Positions 34,322 to 46,176 of a stretch of DNA of 64,000 bases are shown piece by piece. Position numbers and translations under genes: made by a program. The notes below the pieces were generated by a model, which was not told the DNA's origin, made no database searches, and saw only the letters and a list, made by a program, of their open reading frames with translations. How positions within the stretch are numbered: the first letter of the stretch is position 1; the number at the start of each line of letters is the position of its first letter. The stretch is from Syncephalastrum monosporum B8922 (Eukaryota > Mucoromycota > Mucoromycetes > Mucorales > Syncephalastraceae): contig JNEN01000882.1 in the NCBI GenBank assembly GCA_000697355.1, positions 124,001 to 188,000 on the forward strand, written 5' to 3'.

Positions 34322-35329
34322 ATGGCTTCCCACCTTCTCCGTGCTTCGCTGCGTGCTATCAGCCGCCCCGCCCTTCGTTATGGCGCCACCCCTGCTGCTA
34401 TGCCTCGCCTTGGTGCCGTCGCCAAGCCAATGATCCGCCCCATGGGCTGCCAGTCTGTCCGCTTCATGAGCGCTGGCAGTGGTAAGTTTCTGCCGTCGGG
34501 ATTGACAGTCTTTTATTCTGATCGGCTCATGTTCCCTGATTAGTTGACTCTGATCTCGCACATAAGCTCAGTGAGGAGCACACTTTCGAGAAGTCGAACG
34601 AGGAAGCAGGTGAGCCTGCCTTCGTCAAGGAGTTCTTGGAGCGCAACGCCTTCCAGGTAAGCGTCACAGAGAAAGTACAAGCCCGGAATATTGAGAGCTT
34701 TGCTTCACTTGTTAGATTGAGGATAAGCCTGGCCACGATGAGGTGTCGCTTACCCGCAGCTTCGGCAATGAAAAGTGAGTTTTTAACAGTACATGGAATG
34801 GGAAGGGGGACGGAACATGAGAGAAAAGGAAGGAAAATGGAAGCTCACACCTTTCAATTCCAGGATCCGCGTGCTCTTCTCGATTGCCGATATCAACAAC
34901 GCCAGCCCGGATGAGGGCTTCTTCCAGGAGGAGTCTGCTGAAGCGACTGTTGAGGAGGAGGATTCTGAGCTGCCCCCGGCTTTCCCTGTGCGTGCCTCTG
35001 TGACGGTCGAGAAAGCCGACAAGGGCTCGGTTGTCATTGATACCGTGGCCCAGGATGGTGATATCATGATCGAGAGCGTCATGTTCTACAAGGATGGCAA
35101 GTTGGCCACCGAGCAGTCCGCTGAGGCCGACTGGCAACGTCGCGGTCTCTACATTGGCCCTCAGTTCGACGAGCTTGATGAGGGTCTGCAGCAGCTGTTT
35201 GCCCAGTACCTCGAGGAGCGTGGCGTCGACACCGCTCTGGCCAGCTTCTTGCCCGACTATGTCGAATACAAGGAGCAGAAGGAATACATCCGCTGGCTCG
35301 AGAACGTCAAGGACTTTGTCTCGGCCTAA
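34322..35329 (+). CDS. MAM33: Mitochondrial acidic matrix protein MAM33 / p32 family
   Basis: Exons 34322-34481, 34544-34656, 34716-34774 and 34864-35329 join to 265 aa, the usual length. The first 50 residues are a mitochondrial targeting sequence, rich in Arg, Ser and Ala without acids (ASHLLRASLRAISRPALRYG). The mature part starts with a helix (DLAHKLSEEHTFEK), then acidic beta-strands (EEEDSELPPAFPVRASVTVE), IMIESVMFYKDG and the closing helices (YIGPQFDELDEGLQQLFAQY, KEQKEYIRWLENVKDFVSA) typical of p32. The protein forms a doughnut-shaped trimer in the matrix and supports mitochondrial translation and oxidative phosphorylation. Start chosen at MASHLL rather than the upstream in-frame ATG at 34211, because only this gives a proper presequence. 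Confidence 0.93.
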
Positions 35330-35538
35330 TTAACCAATCCTCGTAGACTTCTTGCATCTTTTACAGCTTCCCACTCTCAACTTCTTTTTTCAAAACAAGC
35401 ACCCAATACAAATACAAATATGCATATCATATCTTCAACTACGTATTCTTTATTTCTGGATATATATTGTGATTTGCTAAATATGTACTTGGATGGTATG
35501 GCGACTTTGAACAATCATTTGCTTCCGTCCTTGTTTCC

Positions 35539-36133
35539 TTAGTTAGGGGCAAACTCGACACGAACGCGGACTTCACCATGGCTAGAGAGACCCAGCTTGG
35601 CAGGAAGCTTGACCCTGTCATTGACATGAGTATACAGACACCAACCGCGAAAAATATATATCCCCACTTACCAATCATCGAAGACGTTGCCCTGGTAAAC
35701 GTCCGCGAAGTCAATCTTGGCTTCACCAATCTTGTCTGAGCCAACAACGTCTTTGTCGAGTACTTTCAAGTAAAGCTTATGAGCAGAGCTCCCCTCAGCA
35801 ATGTTGAAAGTGAAGGTCTCGTTCCAAACGGGGTTGTTTGAGTTGGACACTTCGGACGAGCGCTGCTTGTAGTCATCGTCCAACCAAAGCTCACTGTGCA
35901 CAAATATCAGTTTCTCGTCAATATACTATTCCCCACCCTGTTAGAAAAACTTACACGTAAGGGTCGTTCTTGCCCATGAAGTCCTGGTTCTTCAGATCCT
36001 TGGCTTCAACTGTCATATTGTTTCACACATGCGGATCAGCAACATATCAAAAATGCATATCAGCCATATTTCTATGTCACTTACAGATGGTGACAGAGAG
36101 GGTGCCGGCAGGGTAGCTGTGAGAGAAGACCAT
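35539..36133 (-). CDS. Small C2-domain protein
   Basis: Exons 36133-36085, 36009-35955, 35893-35672 and 35614-35539 join in frame to 133 aa. The entire protein is one C2 domain: GTLSVTI then EAKDLKNQDFMGKNDPYV, with Asp residues in the first calcium loop (D-x-x-G-K-N-D-P-Y). Next are NPVWNETFTF and LYLKVLDKDVVGSDKIGEAK, with the D-K-D and D loop, and VRVRVEFAP at the end. The calcium-ligand aspartates are largely kept, so calcium-dependent phospholipid binding is likely. Single-C2 fungal proteins of this size are known, but their role is unclear. Its 3' end faces MAM33 about 210 bp away. Confidence 0.9.
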
Positions 36134-37210
36134 GATGAACGATCGATGCAAAAAAGAAGAAAAGAAGTGTGAAGAAAATAGGAGGCAGTGATACGCGTCT
36201 GTTTATATAACCACAAGAAAAGGCAAAACGGCCGCATAAAAGGTTACATCATGCGTCAAATTTGGCTTGGCGCATTACAATTTGGCAAGCAAGACCGAGG
36301 GAAACGCGATGCATAATACAGATGTAGAAGTCCGTTTTACATCTGGAAATGGACGCCAAGCGGTGATCCTTTGTTGCTGCCCGCTGCACATGCAGCAAGA
36401 CGAGAATGGATAAATCAAACGAAAGCAGTAAACCAACCATCGTCAAGTACGCTGCCGCAGTCACCGGCTCCAATGCGAATAATACGTGTTTATCTTTTAT
36501 TGTGCTCTTGGTGTCAGAATGATGCATGCTGTCCATTTGACAATACACACACCTGGTGCTCATGTGCTCGTAACATGATCCGATGATCCACTGATAAAAG
36601 AGGATGCGACATATACCTGAATACATTCATCCACAATACCATTTTCCACAAGAGACGGATGGTTTTTCCTTGTCTGTGCTACAAGAAACGGCCAAAAACC
36701 CAGCAATTCTTCAAATGTACGGAAGATATACATCTTCCGGACTTTCCATTCCGCTTCTATCACGCTTACTTTGCGGAAGCATAAAATCGAGAACAAAGCG
36801 TTTAGCCGGTAGTCTTTCATCGTAATAGCGCAAATAAAGGGGTAAGGCCAAATTTTATGTACAAGGAAAATTGCGCAAAGAGATTGTGTGTGTACGTGAA
36901 TGTTTTGGATTCATAGATGGAGTGGCTTGCTATTTTAGCTTTTTTTTCTGTTGAAAGTGGAGGAAGGGTATATGTTTTGATTCTGTTTTGCTTGTATGGT
37001 ATAAAAATGGAACGAACAGCATGTTGTGAGGGCGTTGACCGTGTGTGCAGTGGGTATGAAATCGCAAATTCAGGAGAGGGGCGCTTTTTTTTTCTTTTTG
37101 GCAGAAGAGTGACCCGAGTCTTTGGCTTGGCAGGGGACCTACCCAGAGACTTCCAATCGGAAAGAAAAGCCCCTGGCACTCAACATAACAAAAAAGAAAA
37201 ACGAAGAGCT
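36134..37210. other. Intergenic, no gene seen
   Basis: Promoter of the C2 gene (TATATAA-type sequence near 36205 on the minus strand) and the 3' flank of the Ecl1-like gene. AT-rich; the frames are short and without motifs. Confidence 0.5.
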
Positions 37211-37613
37211 CTACTGAGGAGTAGAGTTGTTCGTTGCAGAGGAGGAAAACGTTGATGCTGAACATGACGAACCAAGGTCTTCTTTGGAAGACATAGACCG
37301 TGGAGCTCGGGTGCGCGCCGCCCGAACAATAACGGGTGGAGATCGATTTTCATGGTATCGAGCCATGACCGCGTCCTGATAGTCGTTGGGCTGAAACACA
37401 TGGTGGTGAATAGCATCGCGCTGCAGGCAATCTTGGGAGCAGTAGAGTGCATCCTGTCAAGAAGAAGTTCGAAGATGTCAATTTCGTTTCCTTTTGCCGA
37501 TGTATGTGTACCGTGACAGGACAAGGATAACAATATCGTTATCTACCACTACATACCGAGTAAGGACTTATAGCGACATCGCAGTACGTGCACCAATTCG
37601 TGTCGCACATCAT
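37211..37613 (-). CDS. Ecl1-like small zinc-binding protein (life-span regulatory factor family)
   Basis: Exons 37613-37557 and 37453-37211 join in frame to 99 aa. The N-terminal module MMCDTNWCTYCDVAISPYSD followed by ALYCSQDCLQRDA holds paired C-x-x-C and C-x-x-x-C cysteines. This matches the short zinc module of Ecl1/2/3-type proteins, with its WC-x-YC-x-x-x-I and YCS-x-x-C pattern. The remainder is Ser/Arg-rich and disordered (ARTRAPRSMSSKEDLGSS). In fission yeast, Ecl proteins extend chronological life span and respond to nutrient limitation. That role is only suggested here by the cysteine pattern. The ATG could be either of two adjacent Met codons. Confidence 0.68.
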
Positions 37614-38865
37614 TCTGTTGCACTCGACCAAGTGACGACCCGAGTGGTGAAGAAGTAAGAAACGTTCAAAAGAATAAAAAGGAGAAAGATAAAAAACTGT
37701 GAGTCAATCCAGTCCAAGGGGGCCCAAGGAAGAAAGAAAGGGAAGAGGGGGTTGCATCGACGTGCATCTGTGTGATATATGTATTCTGTGAATGTTTTTT
37801 TTTCTGTGCCAGCAGTATAAAGTGCACACATTCCCAACTCGCTTCAGTTGTGTATTTGTTCTAGGTCCAAGAAAAGAAAATAGTGGCGTCTCACTAAACC
37901 AAGCTGCCTTGTTGGTCTCCATATTCATGATTTGTTCCACAACACACACACTTCCGAACCACCCCCTCCATTCCTCCTCCTCCGCCCCTGCCTTCTCTAT
38001 CTTGTCATGTCTTTTGATATATGACTTTTCTACCAGTAATATTTTGCAACGTTGACTTATGCGTAAGTACCTGCAGCGTACCATCACAGACGTAAACGGA
38101 TCTTATAGGTCCGCACTAAACTCGTCATTTACTCCGTGTACCTTGGCTTGTCTGGGCACCTCGAAGGCTGAAACAAGGCACAGAAGAATGACCAATATCA
38201 CGGAATGGGGCGATCGATGCGGTGAGGCGGCCGAATTTGATGGTGTTACAGTTTTAAACTGAATGAACGGGCGCTCGAGTCGATGCGTGTTTGCGTTGGA
38301 TGTCAGCAGCAGCACGCCGAGACGTCCGTGCTCCCCCCACCGACTGCCGCGTCGGAGGCAGCACTGCTTTCTCTTCGCTGTCCGCAGCACGTGTTACTTA
38401 ACTGAAGTGTGCGACCGCCCGAGCCGCGCCCAACTAAACTAGGCTAGTACAAAGAGTATTAATCCGCGTTTGCGTTCTAGAACCACCGGCATGCTCATGC
38501 TTTTTGAATAAGATGTATTAAAAGTGCACAAATATATAGCTGGTTATTAATCTGTGTGCAATGGTATATCAACAAAAGACAAAGCGCAGCGCTCGCAAGC
38601 GAATGCGTCTAACGCAGTGTTAGAGTAAGTTATGGCATTTGGGTGGGTTTGAGAGGCTGGAAGAAGGAAGAAGAGGAGAGCGGATACGAGAAAAGATAAA
38701 GGACAGTTAGCTGGAGGAGCCAAAAAGGAATGTAATGGATGCTGTGATGATTGAAGGAAGTAAAGTGTCATGCATGGGTAAAAAAAGATTTGGTGAGGTG
38801 TGCTGAGAGTATGTGTGCGCGTGAGTGCGAAGGATGCAACAAGTTGGAACGCTGCGACGTTTTCT
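37614..38865. other. Intergenic, no gene seen
   Basis: Upstream of the Ecl1-like gene and downstream of the RhoGEF. A GC-richer patch at about 38270-38440 includes a CACGTG at about 38388, but gives no coherent protein on either strand. The rest is AT-rich. Confidence 0.45.
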
Positions 38866-40642
38866 TTATCGCTGTTGGTTAGACTGGACAGGCTGCAGCT
38901 GAGATATGACAGTTTGCAGCTCCTGCATCCACATGGCTTGTGCTTCTTTCGAGTCTGCCTTCAAGACGTACTGCTGCTGCGTAGCACCACCCGCAGCGGC
39001 TAAAAGTGCATTGATATCGTCTGCGTATCTGTAAGAAGGGTCCGTCGCGTCAACCCATAGCTCGAAACAATTGGCAGGACCGTTCTTCTTTTTGACGAAT
39101 TCTTTGACGGATGCACCGGCAAGATCGATTTTGCCCTTAAAAAACAGAGGCATCGGCGTCTGGTCGTTTTGCGGTCGAGCCATGACAATCATATCGCTGA
39201 GCAAAAAGTACATTCGACGTTCTTCTCGGCTACTGTAGCTGTTGGGGCCGCCCATGGCAGAGAGTTGACCGCGCATGACAAAGCGACGCGGTTTGTCCAG
39301 TAAGACAGGGCAGTTTCGGATGACACTGATCATGTCTGTTATTCGACTGGTAGCCTGGCAGGACTGTAATCTGATGACGTAGCGGTGGTACAATAAGCGA
39401 CACAAATTTCTATCTCTTTGGAGTCTGAAGTGCACAAACTTACAGGGGACGAATATTGCGCTCGAGGCGGTTGATGCGCACTGAGCACTGGTGCAACTGG
39501 TGGGCGTCGGGGTGGTGCGGGTCGGTGTATCGCACTAAATCGTTTATGATTTGGGAGTATCTTGGTATGGCAAAAAGTGGCTGACCCAGCAGCGTAAATA
39601 ATGAGCTTTGACCAGATCCGGATGATTCAATCATGGACTAAAAAAGTAGAATGGCCGGTTGCGTTAGGGGCTGCTCCTCACACCATCAATAGACCCATAC
39701 CTCAACATGTCGTTTCGTCTGAGGTGATCTCGCTAACTTCTCCAGGAGACTCATTGCGACCGTGTAGTTTTCCAGATAAGTAGTATAAGTAGGAATCTCC
39801 ACGAGCTATGCAAGGAAGCAAAAAAAGAAACGTTTTTCGGGGTTAATCTGCGTGGTTCGGGGATCGACATCCCGCGGGGCTTACCAGTGACTGAATCACG
39901 TCTGACAAAAGCTGGGTTGGACCCCATATACGGAATCTAGAAATGCCGTCAGTCAGCACCAAAGTCTTTCTGCAGGGCTCGCCGAGTTTTTTTCTTTACC
40001 GTTCTTTGAGCAAGCTGAAAAACTTTCTTGACACATTTAAAATGTCATCCAGGTTGCCAAATATAACTTCCACGTCATTGCCTTTGACCACACCTGTTGA
40101 CTTGTTGCTAGACAAGAAGTTTCGTGGCAGTGAAGTGGTGTTGGGCGACACGGACGGATTCGTGTGGCGGAAACTGTCCATCAACGGCTTTTTGTAGCAG
40201 TCTATTGCTGCCTGCATTTTAGCAATGTACTGTGCCTCGCCGTCAAATAATTCGTGGACGACTTTCTCGCGCTGCTGAAAGAGGCTCTCTGCGAAATCTT
40301 GGAAAGACTTGTAAGAACAAGCAAGCATGAACTCATGTATGGAAACATACCATAGTCTCGAGTATCCAGCTCGTTTCCAAAGAATTCATACAATTCATCA
40401 ATGACATCGACGTCGTCGCTTATAACAATGGGCGGGGGCTCGACCGAAGGACGATAAGGTGAGAGGGGATCTTCCATGCTGTAGGTACTCATAGTGGTGC
40501 TGGCATCACTGACGGATGAGGTAGTTGTGGCACCTACGCGACTTCCGCTACTGGATGATGTAAAAGAAAGTTCAGATGATGTTGTTGTGCGAATAGTTGC
40601 TCGCGTCGAAGTCGTGCTGGCTGATCGGGTTTTTTTGAGCAT
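38866..40642 (-). CDS. Rho guanine nucleotide exchange factor (DH-PH)
   Basis: About six or seven exons, roughly 480-490 aa. The start at 40642 gives a Ser/Thr-rich N-terminus (about 60 residues), then DDVDVIDELYEFFGNELDTR. The first intron ends at 40289, joining D-Y to ESLFQQREKVVHELFDGEAQ, the first conserved region of a DH domain. Further DH parts are VIFGNLDDILNVSRKFFSLL and LLGQPLFAIPRYSQIINDLV, the latter resembling the conserved P-x-QR-x-x-x-Y-x-LL-x-x-L helix. A PH domain follows (DKPRRFVMRGQLSAMG, RRMYFLLSDMIVMA, ending AQAMWMQELQTVISQL with its Trp). It should activate Rho/Cdc42-type GTPases in polarity. No SH3, RGS or CNH domain was found, so it is short for fungal RhoGEFs. Confidence 0.82.
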
Positions 40643-40903
40643 GAAGAGTTAGACGAGAGGAGGGAAGTGGGCCGCAGATAGAAGCTGTGGGCGGCAGCAA
40701 AGATTATAAGGAAAGGATGAAGTAGAGCAGGTTTAAAGAAAGGAGAAGTATCGATCAGACCGTGGCGACGACAACGACTACCACGACAACGAAGAAAAAA
40801 GGGAAGAAAGAGAGAAGAAAAGGATAGGTAACCTCAGAAAGTTTATTCCTTGTCCGCCTGCAACCATTAAACGGGCGGGAAAGTATTTTCTTCCATAGGA
40901 GTT
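40643..40903. promoter_or_regulatory. Purine-rich upstream region of the RhoGEF
   Basis: The plus strand is A/G-rich (so a pyrimidine-rich leader on the coding minus strand), with CGAC/CAAC-type triplet repeats near 40765-40792. No specific site was recognised. Confidence 0.4.
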
Positions 40904-41299
40904 CTAGCAAAGGAGATACAAGGTGATGGGTAATATGAATGCTGTAGGTACAAGTGTGGCGGGCATCGAAAAGCTCCGTGGTGCTGTGTCAAATAGCACT
41001 TGGCCTTTTGTAGTAATGGCCCGTCGAACAGCCAACGTTGCACTGTCAAAATGAAATAACTCCACCCGTCGCTGATAGGCAACACACACACGCACTTACA
41101 ATGAGTTCCAGGGAAAATCACATTTCATTAAATGATTGCTTGGGTGTACGTGGCGCGCTTCGACAATCGAGAACAAAAGAAGTACAACACAGAATCCTAA
41201 AAAGTGTTTACTGGCAACTCGTGGTAGCACATCAGCAATGACAATACCACATGGTCGTAAAGCAGCAAGATCTTCGAAGATTGGATCCGCTAACCCCAT
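40904..41299 (-). CDS. Putative small membrane or secreted protein (weak)
   Basis: A two-exon model (41299-41100 and 41042-40904) with a 57-nt intron that has a GTAAGT donor and a TTTCATTTTGACAG acceptor. It gives 112 aa in frame. A hydrophobic segment HFLGFCVVLLLFSIVEA (about residues 32-48) could be a signal or membrane segment. It is followed by RHVHPSNHLMKCDFPWNS and ends with a hydrophobic tail (LVPTAFILPITLYLLC), like a GPI-attachment signal. About 30 residues before the first segment argue that the true start is different or that the model is wrong. No family was recognised. Confidence 0.3.
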
Positions 41300-44200
41300 T
41301 GTACTGATTTTTGGCTGTCAGAGGAGAAATTTAATTTCAACACTGTAAAGCGGATCGTAGTATAGATTTCCCCTTCGCGTGCCCCTCGGTACCCTCCTTC
41401 TGATCATGTCTCCCAAAGCCAATAGCACCGCGTGTGCTCAAAGTACAAAGACAGAAATAGTTGTGTGCACCCTGCTTCTATTTACGTTTCCCATCTCCGG
41501 GATACCAACACCATTTATCGGACTTGGGTCTGAGCACACAGATATACATCTGCACAGCTTCGCACATTCTCCTTTAGAATTTTTTTTACATTAAAGCGTG
41601 AATAAATTCAGCTCCAACACGGTCGCCCTTGCTTTTGGAGAAAGTCTTAGAGTCATCCTTGGAACAACTTGGCAGAAAGCTGAAAAAAATACCTCAGGCA
41701 TATGTTCAATCTCCTACGAACATGATGAACGCGGGCCGTAACACAAGGTCGTACGATCTTTTTTTATTTTTTTTATTTTATTTCAGTTTCTGCTGCTCTT
41801 GACAGACACGCACGAACACATGCGCACATCAGGATTTTTAGCCGCGAACTTACATCAGCGTTAGATTGGACATTGAGATCACCGCTCCATCCCGCTAGCA
41901 ACGCTTTATTCCTGTCCACAAGGGACAGACGCGCTTCAAAATACGGGAAGATTCACACACGCATAATTTTGCGTGTGAGCTTCAGGCACCGCATAAATAA
42001 TTTGACCGCGCCTGACTGTTTTGGGATTATACTCCTTGATCTTGTGTTTCAGAAAGAGCCTCGAAGCTCTTCTCCACTCCTTACTTGCTGACGCAACCTT
42101 CATCAGCTCGATCACTTTTGTTTGTCACCTATAACCTGCATATGTGACCAGTTCAAGGTTTGGTGTCGTTCAGTTTATGAATTGTGTGACGTATCACAGT
42201 CGACAGGGTCACCAGAGCAACTTTGCTCCACAACACTATGAATCTTGTCAGAGTACACAGAGTGCACAGAGGATCCACCTGCTAACCATTCCAGTACGCG
42301 TTCTCCAGAGATGTGAAAGCGCCAGCTGATTATCGGCTGGCTCATGCGACTGGGTCTCCTTGCTCTTGGAGATTCTCCCAATTTCCGGAACAAGTATTAA
42401 AAGGCTTTCCCGACGGTGTTTGGTACGAGAGTACAAGAACGAGGTAGAGCTCGACGAGACGCTCGACGAGACAACAAACACCGACTTTCTGGGCACTAAC
42501 AGCACTACAATTATGACAAGGTGCAGTGCGATCGCTGCTGCACATATGCTAAGTACGATCGATGCACATATTAAGTACTGGTAGAGAGGGGCAGTCGCAT
42601 CTCAGTGCACACAATAAGGCCTGCAGCTGTTTAATATCCCCCAGTCGCAGATTTCACCTGCGGCCATCCCCTTTACCCATTGGCTAAGCTATACTTAGTA
42701 GATAACTGTAGCGAAAAGTAGACAAGTCTCTCCTCACACAGAAACTTCTGCCTCATTCTGATGCATGTATGTAAATGAGAAGTATAGTCTGAGTATGTAG
42801 TAGTTAAAGGATCATCTATAACCGGTATACGGCTAACGTGTCCCCTAACCCCCGACCCCTTTGACGCCTAAATACATACGCGAAATACTTTTTGACACGA
42901 TGAACTTGATAGATGGAATGTATTGGATCTTATAGTTCTTGCCAGAAGCTCAATCGTATGGTCTTTTGACTTGCGCAGGGACTGTCAACTGCTCATGTGA
43001 ACCCCCTATTCGTCGTCAAAAATCAAGCTATGCGGCGGAGTTGTGGGACACAACGCCCAGTGTCGCAACAGTTTTGCGTTGACGAGTATACCTTGCTCGA
43101 AAGAGGACGTCGCATGTGTGAATGAAATAGAGCGCATACCTGTTTCTTGCTATGGTTTTTTCGTGATCCATGTACTGCATGAATAATTTCGTTTATATTT
43201 TCACGCAGCTAGGGGCAGACTAGAAGGGTAATAGTGTATGTGACTCAAGCTGGGATAATTATGCAAGTCTATAGTGGGCACAGCACGTCAGTCTATTCTA
43301 TGATGACGAAAAATGTATCAATTACTGCTTACAGAGGCCCGGCAAGTCATGGAGAAGCCACAAAATCTACTTGCTTTCACTACTTATTATAGGACCTGGT
43401 ATTAAAAGTGAATTAGGTCTTACAAGCAAGAAACCACCAATGGATGGTCTAAAAAGGGGTTTAAGGACATACATGCTGTGACTCGCATTATCAGTCGCCG
43501 AAGTGAGTCCAGCTCCGAGAAAAGACGTGTATGCCGCGGTTTTGTTTCGAGTTCTTTACGTGTCATTTATTGAGGATGGAATGTTCGCGGAGTCGCCATA
43601 TTATCCCAAAGTCCGACTTTTTTTCGTGGCTGTGCCCCTCAACTGCCCTAGTTGTCGATGACCACACTCATTTGTCGAGAGTGATCTATTCTACCGGTCC
43701 CTGACTATAGAACAGATTATCGGCCTGATTTACCGGGAAACGCGAGAAAGAGTATAAGAATCCCATTTGCAGGTGTCTTACATGAGAGGAAGGTGATAAA
43801 AACGCAAGCTTAGCATCGATCATTAAATGGGGTCATTATACTGGTGATATCGTTTCTTCTGAGTGCATGATTTCAGTGCTGCTAGTCCTTCCCAGAAATC
43901 CATCAACTCTTCTTGATGAGACGCTTGTTTGAAAAACAATTTGTGTATGGAGGATAAAGATATTATAGAAACTGGGTAATCAGTCATCAGCGATCGACGG
44001 AACACGAAAAGAAGAAACAATGCGCGAGTGGGGTTCACTTTACAAAAATTTTCGTTTGGCATGAAAATCATTTACAATAACTGCGTAATCCAGTAACTGT
44101 ATAACCTGCCTGTGATTAACTCTGTCATTTTACAACACCTAGGCCGCCTACAAGAGACAAAACGTGTAATAAATATAAGTGATCAAAGGACGGCAAGACT

Positions 44201-45969
44201 GACCTAGAATGAAAAGCATCCTTTGACAGTATGACAGAATGTAAAAAAAGAACCCAAAATACAAGGCTTGAGAGGAAGCAGAGCCGTAAGATATGATTAA
44301 AGTGTCTGATTATATGTTGAGTAAAAAAGAGAACTACATTTTCTGAGAACAAGTGATGATAGATATTACGTGATGACTATCATTACACGTGTGTAATAGG
44401 CGATTTCAACGCTTTCTTTTAGTCTAGAAAATAGCAACCCTTGAATTCTGCTAGTGATGACAGGCAAATAAGATATAATAAGTGGCTATCCGTTTCTATT
44501 AAAGCCGTTGTCGTAAATGCTCCACCTTGAAGATCTGACGCTCGCATTCAATTACGATCACCTACATATTTTGAGCTTCTTCACACCTCGACACTAGATC
44601 CAGTGTCTACTTCAGATTTTTATTTCTGCAAATCATAGAGTGGAAAGCCGAAAGAATGATACAATGGTTCAATTTAAACCATCTTCTATAACTTTTTGAC
44701 TCTTGTGATACTTGATGACATGCCATATGAAAGGTGTATCTTGTAGCAGACATTCTTGCAGGACATCTTTTCCCGGAGTGCAATTATTGCGCAGCTTACT
44801 TCTCTTATTGCGGATTTGACATATCATCGCTGGCGAGAGCTCAATCAAATATTTTTCTTCATAACGCGCTGCGCAATGGGAACCAAACTGTGTGGTTGCC
44901 TTCTCTGAGCGGATGCCGCTGCCTTTTCAACGCTGTCAAGGCAATCGTACTAGGTTCTTGGCCAGTCTTTGCTTTTTCCAGCACTATGGTGTCTTTATTT
45001 GATTTCCAGCGCTTTGGAACGAAATAAACGAAATAGCTAGTATGTCGTCAGGTGTTTTTGACATGGCTTTTTTTTTTTTTTTTGAGTTTGATGAGGTGGA
45101 GGTAGTCGCTAAAACACTCTGGCATTTCTATACCATTTGTGAGGCGTATTCTGGACACTTTCACGCGTTGCTAAAGTCATAGGCGACTTTACTGCCCAAT
45201 GAAGGATGGCTGTAAGAACTGGTGCTAGATTTAGTGTTTGACAGGCCCACACGCTGACTTTATCATCCATGATGACTGAGAAATTAAGGAACGGGTAGGA
45301 GCAACCGATTTCAACATATATATGTATTTTCTCGACGATAACTACAGTATGGAACATACTTATTGATACTTTTTTTCTATACTCTGCAGAATGTACGCAT
45401 CTGCATTCTGGTGAGTTGATAAATGTGTTGGAGACACATTATTTGTTACCATACGCTGGAACTCATATTTATAGTACCTTGGCAGCTTTTATCAACAAGC
45501 AGATGAAAGAGGCAGGAGGATGTTCTGGAAAAAGGTAACGGTCTTACCGATGATTGCGAACGACAATACTATGAGGATTTGAATATACAATCATACCAGG
45601 ATAATGGATTCATTTTCACAGGAGACATATAAACCGGTGCGAGTCGAGTGTTCTGTTCTATACAGACGTTATTTATGTTTGGATACACGCGTACGAGCTT
45701 CAGAGATCCAGAATCATAGCACAAAATGAACTTATATTGGACATTTTTTTTTAATACGACCAGCGATTAAAAAGAGTACAGAAAGCAAAGTAACAAGAAA
45801 GCAAATTCGGGTGCAAGGTGATTGGGGAATACAGGCGTTTGCAAAGGTGTGGCAGGGAGAATTCAAGGGGGATTGGTTCGTGGGAAGTTCGCATGTGTCA
45901 TACATCCATGCATGTTTGAGTATGTATGTTTTGTGTTGTGCGCGTCATTGAGTTTCGCAAGGAAGGCGC
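41300..45969. other. AT-rich gene-poor region of about 4.7 kb
   Basis: The longest stretch without a supported gene. All frames are short and broken, with poor codon bias. Weak coding-like fragments lie on the minus strand at 45109-45357 (for example VWACQTLNLAPVLTAILHW), at about 44880-45010 (KTGQEPSTIALTALKRQRHP) and at 43823-44071. They carry no known motif and are interrupted by stops. This could be decayed mobile DNA or an old pseudogene. No terminal repeats, target duplications or tRNA were seen by eye. Confidence 0.45.
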
Positions 45970-46176
45970 TTAGAAACCGCCACCGCTGCGGCCGACATCG
46001 ACGGAGCCGATACCATTGTTGATCTTGCGCCATTGTTCGCGGCCGGTGTGGTCAGAGCCCTTGATAGTCATGATGTGGGAGTAAGCTTGAGCAGGCTCAG
46101 CAGTAGAGCGGACGTAGGCATAGCCAGCGGCGGTGGTCATGGGGACGGCAAGGTAAGTGACACGGGAGGCGAACAT
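45970..46176 (-). CDS. Small Gly-tailed protein, uncharacterised
   Basis: A single exon encoding 68 aa. The start at 46176 is 72 bp downstream of a TATA box. The N-terminus FASRVTYLAVPMTTAAGYAY is basic then hydrophobic (possible mitochondrial or membrane targeting). Then comes EPAQAYSHIMTIKGSDHTGR and a C-terminal EQWRKINNGIGSVDVGRSGG GF tail. The W-R-K-x-N-x-G-x-x-SVDV-x-RSGGG pattern looks like a conserved short family. Codon bias suggests strong expression. No function can be assigned. Confidence 0.75.
   Translation of the reverse strand: MFASRVTYLAVPMTTAAGYAYVRSTAEPAQAYSHIMTIKGSDHTGREQWRKINNGIGSVDVGRSGGGF

Noticed and set aside
44734..45027. 97-codon plus-strand Cys-containing frame
   Set aside because: Looks like a possible secreted protein but has no signal peptide pattern or splice context, and sits in the AT-rich desert with decayed fragments.
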